Positions 21,805 to 30,300 of a DNA stretch of 64,000 bases are shown here, piece after piece. The stretch is from contig JAMPFT010000020.1 in assembly GCA_023664305.1 (NCBI GenBank), positions 1 through 64,000 of the forward strand, given 5' to 3'. The translations under genes and the position numbers were made by a program. The notes beneath the pieces are model-generated. The model had not been told where the DNA came from. It made no database searches and saw only the letters and a program-made list of their open reading frames with translations. The stretch's first letter is position 1. Each line of letters starts with the position of its first letter. The DNA comes from a bacterium. Its GTDB lineage: Bacteria > Bacillota > Clostridia > Lachnospirales > Lachnospiraceae.

Positions 21805-24474
21805 ATGGAATGTAAAAATTGCGGACACGGGATTGCAGACGGCGTTGCGTTCTGCCCTTATTGCGGAGCAAAGGTTGCGGAGAATAAACCGGAGGAGGAC
21901 AAGCCGATTTATGTGGCCGACGTGAAGGGAATGTTAAAATCCGGAAAGCTGGCGGTTTATCGGGACAGAGTGGAGTTCAGCACAAGTAACGTCCAGAAAA
22001 CGGTTTTCAATTATTCTGCCCTTGTGTCGGTAAAAAAGGGACTGGACCGTATCTTTTTCATCACGGAGGACGGAAGGACAGAGTCCTGCACCGTAAACAT
22101 GAAAATGATTCATGAGGCCTTTTTGTATATTGAGAAGGCGTCAAAGCCCTATATTGAGGAAAGAAAAAAACGTCTTTTGACAGAAGGGATCCGGTATTCC
22201 TTTGTCAGCAATCTGGGACTGTCCGGCGGAATCCTGAATATTACGGACGACAGAGCGGATTTCAGGGCAAAGTCGGGACAGGGGGAGACGGTTCTTTATA
22301 AGGACGTGAAATCTGTCGGCATCTCCATGGGTATGCTGGAATTTTCGCTGACCGACGGGAGGTCGAAATCGTTTACAATCGGCAAGGATATCCGGGACGA
22401 GGTCCTGGCCTTTGTCGAGAAAGCGATTGTGCCTTATATCGCGGAGAGAAAAGAGGCTCTTCTGGCAAAGGGAATTTATTTTTCCTGTCTGAGCGGTCAG
22501 GGGCTGGGCAGCGGGACGCTTGACGTTTTGAGCGACAGAGTGGAGTATAAGGCAAAATCAGGGCAGAGCGAAAGCGTTCTGTTCAAGGACGTCCGAAAGG
22601 CCGGTCTCTCCATGGGCACGCTGGAGCTTTCGATGACGGACGGAACGACAAGGTCCTATGCGGTGGAAGAGGATATCCGCGAGGATGTCCTGGCCTTTGT
22701 CGAAAATGCAATCAGGCCCTATGTGCTGGATCGGACGGTAGGCTTCGATACGGTCTTCGGCATAGACGAGAAGATAGAAATCAATGAGGAACGCGGCGTT
22801 TTCCATATCATCAGACAGGGAGGCAATGAAATTACCGGGGAATATCCCATGGGCGATGTGGTGCAGTGCGAGTGGAGGGAATGCAGCGAGCCGGGCAGTA
22901 TGCTGGGGGGCGTCCTTTCAGGCGGCATGGCCATCATCAACAGTGCGGCGAAGGCCGTAGGGACGCAGGGAGTGCCGAACACAGAGGATAAAATCAGCTA
23001 TGTGGCTGTTTTCCTGACGATCCGCAATGAGCTGGGGACGCGGAGGGTGAACATCCGGTTTGGCGATTTTACGCTGGGAATGAGCAGGGCAAACAAAAAG
23101 TATGAGAAGTACCTTGCGGAAATAGCGAGGTTTACGGATTATCTGAGCGGCAGCTGGCCGAAATGTGAGATCGTTGCGCGCGTCTTACCTGAGGCGGGAA
23201 GCAATGCCGTGGAAATTACGGCGGAGGCTGCGGAGGGAAAGGAAGAAGCTTATACGGATTCGGACGCGGCAGCGGAGTCCGGGGAAAAGGATCAGTTCGG
23301 CATTATTAAGTACATAGAAGGAGTATCCGGATTTATTGCCGAGTGTACGACCCCCATGACGATTGCGATCCAGGGAAGCTTGGGGAGCGGCAAAAACAGT
23401 ATTATGAAAATGATTTCCAACAGTTTGGAGGAGCACTGCAGGGGAAATCTGATATGGTTCAATGTGGGACAGTTTTCACAGTCCGACTCAGGGGAACAGC
23501 TTCCTTTGCTGGTAGGGAACAGACTGGTCAGCCAGCTAAACGGCGCAAACGGCCCGGCCACAAAGGATCGGGCGATCAAGGTGGCGAAGGGGCTCATCAG
23601 CATTACCTCGGGGCTGCTTTCTCAGGGAAGTACGGCGGGAAAGGAGCTGATGGAGGGACTGTTTAAGGAGGATGCGGCAAATTCGCCGGATAAGCTGATG
23701 CAGGCTTTTTCCGAGCTGGTAAGAGAGAGAACCGTCGGAGAAAACGGGAAGGTGCCTGTTTTCATAGAAGATCTGGACCGGCTCACACCCGCAAGAGGGG
23801 TAGAAGTGCTGGAGGCTCTGCGGGGTTTCTTTGAGTGCGAGGGATGTGTCTTTGTCATAAACGTAGACTATAACTTCGTAATCCGCGGGGCGAAGGAAAG
23901 GTACGGGAAGGATTTTGACGACAATGCGGGGAAGCGCTTTTTTGATAAGCTGTTCCAGGTATCCTTCCGGGTGCCGGTGTCCGGCTATAATATACAGAAT
24001 TATGCGAAGGACAAGCTGGAGCATATTGATATCTACACGGAAGACGAGGAAGAGCTGGGCTTTTATGTCGAACTGATCAGGCATTCCGTGGGCGGCGAGC
24101 CCCGGGATATGGATCGGCTGTTTAATTCGTTTTTATTGCTCAAAAAACTGGCCGATCCGGAGATGTATGAGAGCAAGTACAGGCGTCTGATGCTGTTTTC
24201 CCTGCTCTGTATGCAGACGAGATTCCGTGATATCTATGACTATATCGTGCGGGTAAAGGATAAGGTGACGCCCGATTTCCTTTTAGGGCTTTGCAGCGGC
24301 CAGCCGGAGGGTATGGAGCTTTCCTGGCCAAACGACGACGAAAAGACAAAATTCTGTGACTTTGCAAAAGTATTCTGCGACATCATAAACACGGACGGGA
24401 TAGAGCATATCTCCGAATCGGAATGCAGCGTATTTGCGGAGGTGCTTGACTTTTCAAGCATCACTTCCAAATAG
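21805..24474 (+). CDS. Zinc-ribbon, repeat-bearing KAP-like P-loop NTPase
   Basis: This 889-residue protein begins with a zinc ribbon (Cys3, Cys6, Cys17, Cys20). Residues of about 36-118, 119-213 and 214-308 form three related beta-rich repeats, possibly PH-like; repeats 2 and 3 are closely similar (for example RAKSGQGETVLYKDV against KAKSGQSESVLFKDV). A fourth beta-rich region follows (310-460), then an acidic linker. Residues of about 500-800 look like a KAP-type NTPase: Walker A GSLGSGKN (524-531) and Walker B VFIEDLDRL (652-660). The residue after the Walker A lysine is Asn instead of Ser/Thr. KAP proteins in other bacteria include membrane-associated and phage-exclusion proteins; no transmembrane helices are obvious here. 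The gene stands alone. Confidence 0.75.
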   Translation: MECKNCGHGIADGVAFCPYCGAKVAENKPEEDKPIYVADVKGMLKSGKLAVYRDRVEFSTSNVQKTVFNYSALVSVKKGLDRIFFITEDGRTESCTVNMKMIHEAFLYIEKASKPYIEERKKRLLTEGIRYSFVSNLGLSGGILNITDDRADFRAKSGQGETVLYKDVKSVGISMGMLEFSLTDGRSKSFTIGKDIRDEVLAFVEKAIVPYIAERKEALLAKGIYFSCLSGQGLGSGTLDVLSDRVEYKAKSGQSESVLFKDVRKAGLSMGTLELSMTDGTTRSYAVEEDIREDVLAFVENAIRPYVLDRTVGFDTVFGIDEKIEINEERGVFHIIRQGGNEITGEYPMGDVVQCEWRECSEPGSMLGGVLSGGMAIINSAAKAVGTQGVPNTEDKISYVAVFLTIRNELGTRRVNIRFGDFTLGMSRANKKYEKYLAEIARFTDYLSGSWPKCEIVARVLPEAGSNAVEITAEAAEGKEEAYTDSDAAAESGEKDQFGIIKYIEGVSGFIAECTTPMTIAIQGSLGSGKNSIMKMISNSLEEHCRGNLIWFNVGQFSQSDSGEQLPLLVGNRLVSQLNGANGPATKDRAIKVAKGLISITSGLLSQGSTAGKELMEGLFKEDAANSPDKLMQAFSELVRERTVGENGKVPVFIEDLDRLTPARGVEVLEALRGFFECEGCVFVINVDYNFVIRGAKERYGKDFDDNAGKRFFDKLFQVSFRVPVSGYNIQNYAKDKLEHIDIYTEDEEELGFYVELIRHSVGGEPRDMDRLFNSFLLLKKLADPEMYESKYRRLMLFSLLCMQTRFRDIYDYIVRVKDKVTPDFLLGLCSGQPEGMELSWPNDDEKTKFCDFAKVFCDIINTDGIEHISESECSVFAEVLDFSSITSK

Positions 24475-24484
24475 GGACGGCGGA

Positions 24485-24527
24485 TAAAAAACGGGCAGCG
24501 CGTTTGGCGGACTGCCCGTTGTTTTTT
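24485..24527. terminator. Bidirectional intrinsic terminator
   Basis: AACGGGCAG (24490-24498) and CTGCCCGTT (24512-24520) form the stem, flanked by A-run and T-run. It serves the plus-strand KAP-like gene and the convergent sugar kinase gene. Confidence 0.85.
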
Positions 24528-25473
24528 AATGGCAATCCGCGGAAAGCTCTTCCAAGGTAGGCATTGCCGGGATTGCGCCGTGGCGGCTTGTGGTGATGCT
24601 GGCGGCGCGGTTTGCAAAGGAGACGATATCCTCCAGCTCCCGAACGGACAGCTCGTCCAGACTTTTAAAACGCGAAATCCGGGACAGGGCGGCGCCGAAA
24701 AAGGTGTCTCCCGCGCCGTTGGTGTCCCCTACGGTACAGGGAACGCCGGGCACATGTCCGGTGTGGCCGCGGAAGCGGTAAAAGGCCCCGTTCGGCCCCA
24801 TGGTGACAAAGATCAGGGAGATTCCCTGTTCGGCCAGCAGAGCGGTGCCTTCTTCCGGATCCGCCGTGCCCGTAAGCAGAGGCAGCTCCTCGTCGGAGAT
24901 CTTCAGGATATCCACCAGAGGCAGAGGGGCGCGCATCTGTGTCACAGCCAGGGCGCTGTCCGGCCAGAGACTTTCCCGATAGTTGGGATCGTAGCTCACC
25001 AGCACGCCCAGCTCCTTTGCGGCCCGGACGCCTGACAGGGTAGCGCTGCGGGCAGGCTCGCAGGTCAGGCTTACGCTGCCGAAATGAAAAATCCGGGTGT
25101 TCTTCAGGGCTTCTTCGGAAATATCTTCGGCGGACAGATTGACGTCGGCGCTGGGATCGCGGTAGAAGCTGAAGCTTCTTTCGCCGGATTCATCCAGAGT
25201 TACCACGGCGAGAGTGGTGTGCTGCACGGGGTCTGTCACAAGTCCCGAGGTATCCACACGGTTGTCCTCAAGACATTTTTTCAGAGAAAGGCCAAAGCTG
25301 TCGTTGCCGACGCGGCCGATAAAACCGGTTTTTGCGCCGAGCCGGGAGGCCGCCACCGCCAGATTTGCCGGAGCGCCGCCGGGATTCGCGTGAAAACAGG
25401 GGATCCCCTGTTGTGTGGTTCCGGATTGCGTCAGATCGATGAGAATTTCTCCAATTGCTAAAATATCAGTCAT
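24526..25473 (-). CDS. PfkB-family sugar kinase, probably fructokinase
   Basis: The 315-residue cytosolic kinase shows the two PfkB signatures: GGAPANLAVAASRLG (32-46) and DTNGAGDTFFGAAL (250-263) with catalytic Asp256. The opening DILAIGEILIDLT and the length fit fructokinases (ScrK-like) better than ribokinases. It would phosphorylate fructose or a related ketose with ATP. AAGGAG precedes the ATG. It is the second gene of a two-gene operon behind an esterase, 22 bp apart. No sugar transporter is adjacent, so substrate identity is inference. Confidence 0.88.
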   Translation of the reverse strand: MTDILAIGEILIDLTQSGTTQQGIPCFHANPGGAPANLAVAASRLGAKTGFIGRVGNDSFGLSLKKCLEDNRVDTSGLVTDPVQHTTLAVVTLDESGERSFSFYRDPSADVNLSAEDISEEALKNTRIFHFGSVSLTCEPARSATLSGVRAAKELGVLVSYDPNYRESLWPDSALAVTQMRAPLPLVDILKISDEELPLLTGTADPEEGTALLAEQGISLIFVTMGPNGAFYRFRGHTGHVPGVPCTVGDTNGAGDTFFGAALSRISRFKSLDELSVRELEDIVSFANRAASITTSRHGAIPAMPTLEELSADCH

Positions 25474-25495
25474 ATTTTGTCTCCTTTTCTATATA

Positions 25496-26683
25496 TTACA
25501 GATTTTTTTGAAAGAAAATCCTGACGACAGGCCCTTCCTTTGTATATTCCAACACAGCCGTGGCGTCGGCGCGGTTCAGCCGGGAGAGCGTCTCGCTGTC
25601 CGTGTCGATTGCCGGTTTCCACTGGCCGTTTACCTCCCGGTTTACAATGTGGATCCGGCAGTCTTTGCCCTCCGCGTCAAGTCCCTCCAGCGTATAGTCG
25701 GCGCAGATGCTCTTTGTACCGTCCGGGTAATACTTTTGCGTATCGCAGCCGCCCGGCAGAACCGTCCCGTGAAAAAGCGCCGTGTCGCAGTAGCCCGTAA
25801 AAAAGATCCTGTTTTCCCGACAATCCTTTAGCTTGCGGGATTCCGTGTGCGTGATAAAGACGCGGACCGTCAGCAGCTCTTCCCGTCCCAGAAGGAACTG
25901 TCTGACGCAGGCGGCCACGCTTTCCCGCTGCCCGTCGTTTACGCCGTGTCCCATATTGCGGATGAGGTGCAGATGGCACTGGCCGGGAGCATAGTTTTCT
26001 TTTGCACGGACCGAATAAGAGTAATTGACAACGGGATCCTCCGTTCCGTGTAAAATCAGCACCGGTCCCTGATAAGGCCGAAGCTCCTTATAAACGTCCA
26101 TTTCCGCCACGGTATCGTGGAACTGCCTTCCCAGCAGAATCGCTCCGCAGTCGATCACCTCCGGCACATGCTCCGGATCGTAGCTTGCGCCGCCAAGGCA
26201 CCCTGCCCTTGCGTGATCCGGGATGCACAGCGCGGGATAAACCATCACCAGACTTTTAACGGCGTCTTTGCATTTTGCGGCGGCCAGGCCGGAGACCATT
26301 CCCCCCTGACTGCAGCCGAGCAGGGTCACCCGGCTCTCATCGACATAGGGAAGCGCTTTTACATGACGGATCACGGCAGTCAGGTCAGCGACCTGGGTCA
26401 GAATGGTAGCCTGCGTGGTTTCGCCGTCGCTCTTTAATTCCTCCGGGGTCATGGCGTGGCTGCCGCCGCAGAAGCTGAAGCAGAACGCGGCGTATCCCCA
26501 GCCGGAGAAGATTCTGCAGTATTCGGCCTCGCCGGTATAGTTCCCGGTAAAGCCGTGGCTGACGATGATGGCGGGATACCGTTCCCCTTCCCGGAAGTTT
26601 TCCGGCAGATACTGCATCCCCCGAATCCGTAATCCGTCCCGCTTACAAAAAAATAAGTCTTTTTTCACGTTGTTTTCTTCCAT
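25496..26683 (-). CDS. Alpha/beta hydrolase fused to a DUF3237-like domain
   Basis: The 395-residue protein starts with an alpha/beta hydrolase of the cinnamoyl/feruloyl-esterase-like type: oxyanion HGFTGN (43-48), nucleophile Ser125 in GCSQGG, Asp in HGTEDPVV and His in NMGHGV. From about residue 270 a second module begins (VFITHTESRKLKDCRENRIFFTG...VLPGGCDTQKYYPDGTKSICADYTLEG), which resembles DUF3237 proteins of unknown role. There is no signal peptide, so it acts inside the cell. With the downstream fructokinase it may release and phosphorylate a sugar from an ester or conjugate, which is inference. The promoter carries a palindrome over its -35. Confidence 0.82.
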   Translation of the reverse strand: MEENNVKKDLFFCKRDGLRIRGMQYLPENFREGERYPAIIVSHGFTGNYTGEAEYCRIFSGWGYAAFCFSFCGGSHAMTPEELKSDGETTQATILTQVADLTAVIRHVKALPYVDESRVTLLGCSQGGMVSGLAAAKCKDAVKSLVMVYPALCIPDHARAGCLGGASYDPEHVPEVIDCGAILLGRQFHDTVAEMDVYKELRPYQGPVLILHGTEDPVVNYSYSVRAKENYAPGQCHLHLIRNMGHGVNDGQRESVAACVRQFLLGREELLTVRVFITHTESRKLKDCRENRIFFTGYCDTALFHGTVLPGGCDTQKYYPDGTKSICADYTLEGLDAEGKDCRIHIVNREVNGQWKPAIDTDSETLSRLNRADATAVLEYTKEGPVVRIFFQKNL

Positions 26684-26721
26684 TTGCTCCTCCGCTTTTG
26701 TCTGTCTTGTTCCTGATTTTC

Positions 26722-26750
26722 ATTATAATTGTGCTGACTGATCTTGACAA
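26722..26750 (-). promoter_or_regulatory. Promoter of the esterase-kinase operon
   Basis: On the minus strand TTGTCA (26750-26745) and TATAAT (26727-26722) are 17 bp apart. Near-consensus. Confidence 0.8.
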
Positions 26751-26754
26751 GATC
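26740..26754. promoter_or_regulatory. Palindromic operator candidate over the -35
   Basis: GATCTTGACAAGATC is a perfect 7+1+7 palindrome covering the -35 of the esterase promoter. A dimeric repressor bound here would block the polymerase. No LacI or GntR gene lies beside it. Confidence 0.55.
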
Positions 26755-26781
26755 AAAATCAAACCCGTAATTAAATTTTTT

Positions 26782-26822
26782 TTATCATTAACATTGACAT
26801 TATCATTAACATATTGTATAAT
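26782..26822 (+). promoter_or_regulatory. Consensus promoter of the blaI-M56 pair with direct repeats
   Basis: TTGACA (26794-26799), 17 bp, TATAAT (26817-26822) is a full consensus promoter. A 13-base sequence TTATCATTAACAT is repeated at 26782-26794 and 26800-26812, an 18-bp period that overlaps the -35. A strong promoter with overlapping repeats suggests repression, most simply by the BlaI-type protein it expresses. Confidence 0.75.
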
Positions 26823-26959
26823 GTAAATCAGAAGCAGGAAATACTTGAAAGGAAACCTCCAAATATTGAACTGATGTCAAAGAGGGGGTTTACACACCCT
26901 CCTGTGAAGCGCGCAAGGGGTATCTTACAGGAAAAGGAATCGGAAAGGACAGGTGTAGC

Positions 26960-27337
26960 ATGAAAAAATTATCGGATTCGGAGTTCGAGATTATGAAGGT
27001 TCTATGGAGCGGGGACGGGCCGATGACCTCCAACCAGATTCTGGACGGCGTCAGGGACAGGTATGACTGGAAGCTGGCGGGGCTGATGACGTTTCTGGCA
27101 AGGATGGTCGATAAAGGGTATGTGTACTGCGACAGGACGACGCGGACCAACTATTACTCCGCCCTTGTGTCCCAAGATGCATATAAGACCCAGGAAAGCG
27201 AGAGCTTTCTGGAAAAGCTGTACGACAATTCCGCAGCGAAGATGATCGCCCATCTCTACAGGGGAAGCAAAATTTCACAGGAAGAAATAAAGGAATTAAG
27301 GGCTTATCTTGATTCCTTGGAAGGAGAAGAGAAATGA
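26960..27337 (+). CDS. BlaI/MecI-family transcriptional repressor
   Basis: The 125-residue protein has the winged-helix of BlaI/MecI/CopY (LSDSEFEIMKVLWSGDGPMTSNQILDGV...WKLAGLMTFLARMVDKGYV) followed by a helical dimerisation tail with ISQEEIKELRAYLDSLE. Such repressors bind palindromes as dimers and are inactivated when the partner M56 peptidase leads to their cleavage. The gene overlaps the M56 gene by 4 bp (ATGA), so the two are co-translated. No beta-lactamase or penicillin-binding protein gene follows, so the regulon is unknown. Confidence 0.92.
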   Translation: MKKLSDSEFEIMKVLWSGDGPMTSNQILDGVRDRYDWKLAGLMTFLARMVDKGYVYCDRTTRTNYYSALVSQDAYKTQESESFLEKLYDNSAAKMIAHLYRGSKISQEEIKELRAYLDSLEGEEK

Positions 27338-30204
27338 CACAGAAATGGTTAATCGGTATGTTGAATACGTCCGCAGTAATGGGACTGGGGATTGTACTGA
27401 TCAGCGTTCTGCTGTTCGTCAGCAGAAAGAAGTACAGCGCAAGGTGCAGGAAAGGAATCTGGATTTTTCTGGCTGTCCTGTTTTTGGTTCCGTTTTCCTG
27501 GTTCCGCTTTCCGAGAGCATACAGTCTGGAGGTTCCCAACGTTGTGCTGCGCGAGTTTGAACGTCAGACGGCGGAAACCGGCTTTACGCCCGGTATAGAT
27601 TCTGTTGTCACGGATCAGGAGGGGAGCGCCGGGAAAGCGGACGGCACGGGGATGGTCGGACAGAGCCAGTCCGCTCCGAATGAAGCAGCGCAGCCTTCTG
27701 TCAAACCGGCGGAGAAAGCAAGCCTGACCGTGGCGGACGTCCTGTTTGCCGTGTGGCTCATTGCGGCTGCGGCTTTTGCGGTTTATTTTGCGGAGGGCTA
27801 TCGGCGGATGCGCGGCAAGATCAGGCGCTGGAGCTGGGAATGCAGGGATAAAAGAGTACGGGAGATTTTTTCGGAGCTTGTAGCGGAATGCGGGCTGAAG
27901 AGAATGCCAAAGCTGCGGATCATGGATTCTTCCGCAGGTCCTTTTACGACGGGAGTGCTGAAAAATATGATCGTGCTGCCGGATGAAAACCTGCAGGAAA
28001 AAGACCTGCGTTTTATCTTAAAGCATGAATTGACCCACTGTAAAAACAGGGATATTCTCTGGAGACTTCTTTTCGTGACCGTGAATGTGATCTATTGGTT
28101 TCACCCTCTTGTATGGTTTTTGCGCAAGACGGCGGAGCAGGATATGGAGATTGCCTGCGATGAGGCGGTTGTGTCCGAGGCGTCCAGGGAAGACCGAAAG
28201 GAATACGGCGATGTGATCATGTCCTGGGTAGAACAGAGCAGATATCGGGGCAGCGTGATTTCCACCGGGTACGTCCATGGAGTGAAATTCTTAAAGCGCA
28301 GATTTGACAGTATCTTCGGAGGCGGGAGAAAGAAGAACGGCGTCCTTCTGGCGGGCGGCGCGGTTGCCCTTGTACTGCTTACCGGCTGTATTCTTCATGT
28401 GCAGAGCGGCGGAAATGTATATGCGGCAAGGAAGATTCCCATTGATTCCGGTATTGAAGTGAGAACGGACGTCAACGGGGACGGAGAGACGGACCGGGTG
28501 CGCGTAACGGATAACAATCTGGGCGAATGGGATTCCGTACTGACCATTTTGAGCGTGGGACTGAACAATGGCGACGGCGAGTGGGCGTCGGTAAGCTATC
28601 CGGAACGCTGGGATTCTTATGTTGTGACGGGAGACCTGACCGGGAACGGAGCAGCCGATATCGTTCTGGTAAAAATTGCCTGGGGTAGTATGCATGGTAT
28701 GGGAGATGTCACCGTGCTGCATGTGGAGACGGATGAGACAGGAAAGCCCGAACTGGTGGAATATCCCGGAAACTTTATCCAAAATCCGGAGCTGGAGCCG
28801 AAATGGATCGGCGGCTGGGAGGACTATCCTTATCCGGAGGATGATATCAGCAGTTATGCGGAACCGCCGACCGTTATGGACGAAGGTTACTACGGAGCGA
28901 CCATCATCGAGAAGGATGGAAAGACGATGCTCCGCCTGGTCATGCTGGCGGAAGCGCAGACAGACAGCGGTATGTGCATCGACTGCTCCTACACGCCCGA
29001 GGGCTGGTACATCGAGGATATCCAGATGGTTTATGATTACTACGGCGGCGGTTGGGAGGAGAAGCTTCTGAAGGCCGGGGAGACTGCGGCGGGCGTCGAT
29101 CAGGCTCCCGTCCTGACGGACAGCGAGGCGTCCGGCAGCCTTTCGGAGGAGGATTTTTGGAGAGTAGAGGACGAGGGGAAGGAAAAGGTACGGTTTTCCA
29201 CAGGTCTGGAAGTGGTTTACCCGGAAAGCTGGCAGGGGAATATCGTGTTGAGAGAGGAAAGCGGGGCGATAGCGTTCTGCGAAAAAGGAAATGCGGTCGC
29301 CGGGATAGGCGGAGACTTATTCTACCTGTGCCTGATCGAGCGCACGGAAGGTACGATCGTACTGTCTGACCTGAGCAAGGCACTGGGATTCTACCGACAG
29401 GGCGACAGAGAATATGTTCTGGTGCAGGATCTGCCGGGGGACAGACTTTATTCCGAGGAAGACCAATCGCTGATCGACGCGTATCTGACTTTAAGCGAAA
29501 CGATGGATGACGTGATCATAAAGACAGACGCCATGCAGGGATTTACGGAGATAGACTGGGTGCAGTATGAGAGCGTAATAGGTCAGAATTACTGGGTGCA
29601 GTGGGAGAACGTAACAGGTCAGGAACCGTCGTTTTTTATCCAGAGGCTCCTGCCGGAAGAGGCGGCTGTAAGTCCTGAAATTGCAGAATATGATTACGAG
29701 AGCGCCTGTAAAGCGGGGGAAGTCCGGCAGCTGCGCGGCGTATTGCCGGGAACGGGCGAGGGGATCTGGTACATCATAACGATAGACGGCGTGGAATATT
29801 ACTATGCCAGGTATGATGAGTTTCCTGACAGAGTAGAACGGACGGGATATTCCGTTATCAGTGAAAAGTACTCATTGGCAAACGGGCTTTCCGTAGGAAT
29901 GACGAAAACAGAGGTTCTCGATCTGTGGCCCGCCATGGCAATATTGGATACAGAAGGGAATCCCATCAATGAGGCGGTCGGTCATATGGGATGGAACGGC
30001 ACAGCTTATCCCCACAGTCCCGTGAACATGGACGGGGAATGGGATTATGGCGGCGGAAAAGATTACGCCTGGGAAAGCCGGTTTGATTACATTATGATTG
30101 CGGATGTGGTACAGGGGACGGATGCCCTGCCTCTTTACCTGGCCCTGATGATGAAAGATGATAAGGTTTCGGCGATTACCTTTTACTGTCCGACGGCGGG
30201 TTAA
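27334..30204 (+). CDS. M56-family (BlaR1/MecR1-like) membrane peptidase with an unusual ectodomain
   Basis: The 956-residue protein has membrane helices near 6-30, 42-58 and 131-153, a cytoplasmic zinc protease with HELTH (231-235) and CDEAV (275-279), and a fourth helix near 335-356. In BlaR1 the extracellular part is a penicillin-binding sensor of about 240 residues. Here it is about 600 residues and shows no such fold: an FG-GAP-like calcium loop (DVNGDGETD, 379-387) starts it, a lipoprotein-like module (STGLEVVYPESWQGNI) follows, and a SmpA-like motif (LSVGMTKTEVLDLWP) ends it. It probably senses a cell-surface signal other than a beta-lactam and relieves BlaI repression. Confidence 0.85.
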   Translation: MTQKWLIGMLNTSAVMGLGIVLISVLLFVSRKKYSARCRKGIWIFLAVLFLVPFSWFRFPRAYSLEVPNVVLREFERQTAETGFTPGIDSVVTDQEGSAGKADGTGMVGQSQSAPNEAAQPSVKPAEKASLTVADVLFAVWLIAAAAFAVYFAEGYRRMRGKIRRWSWECRDKRVREIFSELVAECGLKRMPKLRIMDSSAGPFTTGVLKNMIVLPDENLQEKDLRFILKHELTHCKNRDILWRLLFVTVNVIYWFHPLVWFLRKTAEQDMEIACDEAVVSEASREDRKEYGDVIMSWVEQSRYRGSVISTGYVHGVKFLKRRFDSIFGGGRKKNGVLLAGGAVALVLLTGCILHVQSGGNVYAARKIPIDSGIEVRTDVNGDGETDRVRVTDNNLGEWDSVLTILSVGLNNGDGEWASVSYPERWDSYVVTGDLTGNGAADIVLVKIAWGSMHGMGDVTVLHVETDETGKPELVEYPGNFIQNPELEPKWIGGWEDYPYPEDDISSYAEPPTVMDEGYYGATIIEKDGKTMLRLVMLAEAQTDSGMCIDCSYTPEGWYIEDIQMVYDYYGGGWEEKLLKAGETAAGVDQAPVLTDSEASGSLSEEDFWRVEDEGKEKVRFSTGLEVVYPESWQGNIVLREESGAIAFCEKGNAVAGIGGDLFYLCLIERTEGTIVLSDLSKALGFYRQGDREYVLVQDLPGDRLYSEEDQSLIDAYLTLSETMDDVIIKTDAMQGFTEIDWVQYESVIGQNYWVQWENVTGQEPSFFIQRLLPEEAAVSPEIAEYDYESACKAGEVRQLRGVLPGTGEGIWYIITIDGVEYYYARYDEFPDRVERTGYSVISEKYSLANGLSVGMTKTEVLDLWPAMAILDTEGNPINEAVGHMGWNGTAYPHSPVNMDGEWDYGGGKDYAWESRFDYIMIADVVQGTDALPLYLALMMKDDKVSAITFYCPTAG

Positions 30205-30235
30205 TGTCTGCTTTCTTTATTCTCCGCTCCCTTAC

Positions 30236-30278
30236 ATACAAAAAGGACACATAGAATTTTTTATTTTCTATGTGTCCT
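30236..30278 (-). terminator. Intrinsic terminator of the DUF4143 ATPase gene
   Basis: A 13-bp perfect stem (arms 30244-30256 and 30266-30278) with a T-run on the minus-strand 3' side (TTTTTGTATG). It lies 23 bp after the stop of the minus-strand gene and may also shield the end of the M56 gene. Confidence 0.8.
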
Positions 30279-30300
30279 GATACTGTTATTTTGAATGATA

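Noticed and set aside
27334-30204. Beta-lactam resistance locus (blaR1-blaI)
   Set aside because: No beta-lactamase or PBP2a gene follows and the ectodomain lacks a penicillin-sensor fold; calling it resistance would overstate.
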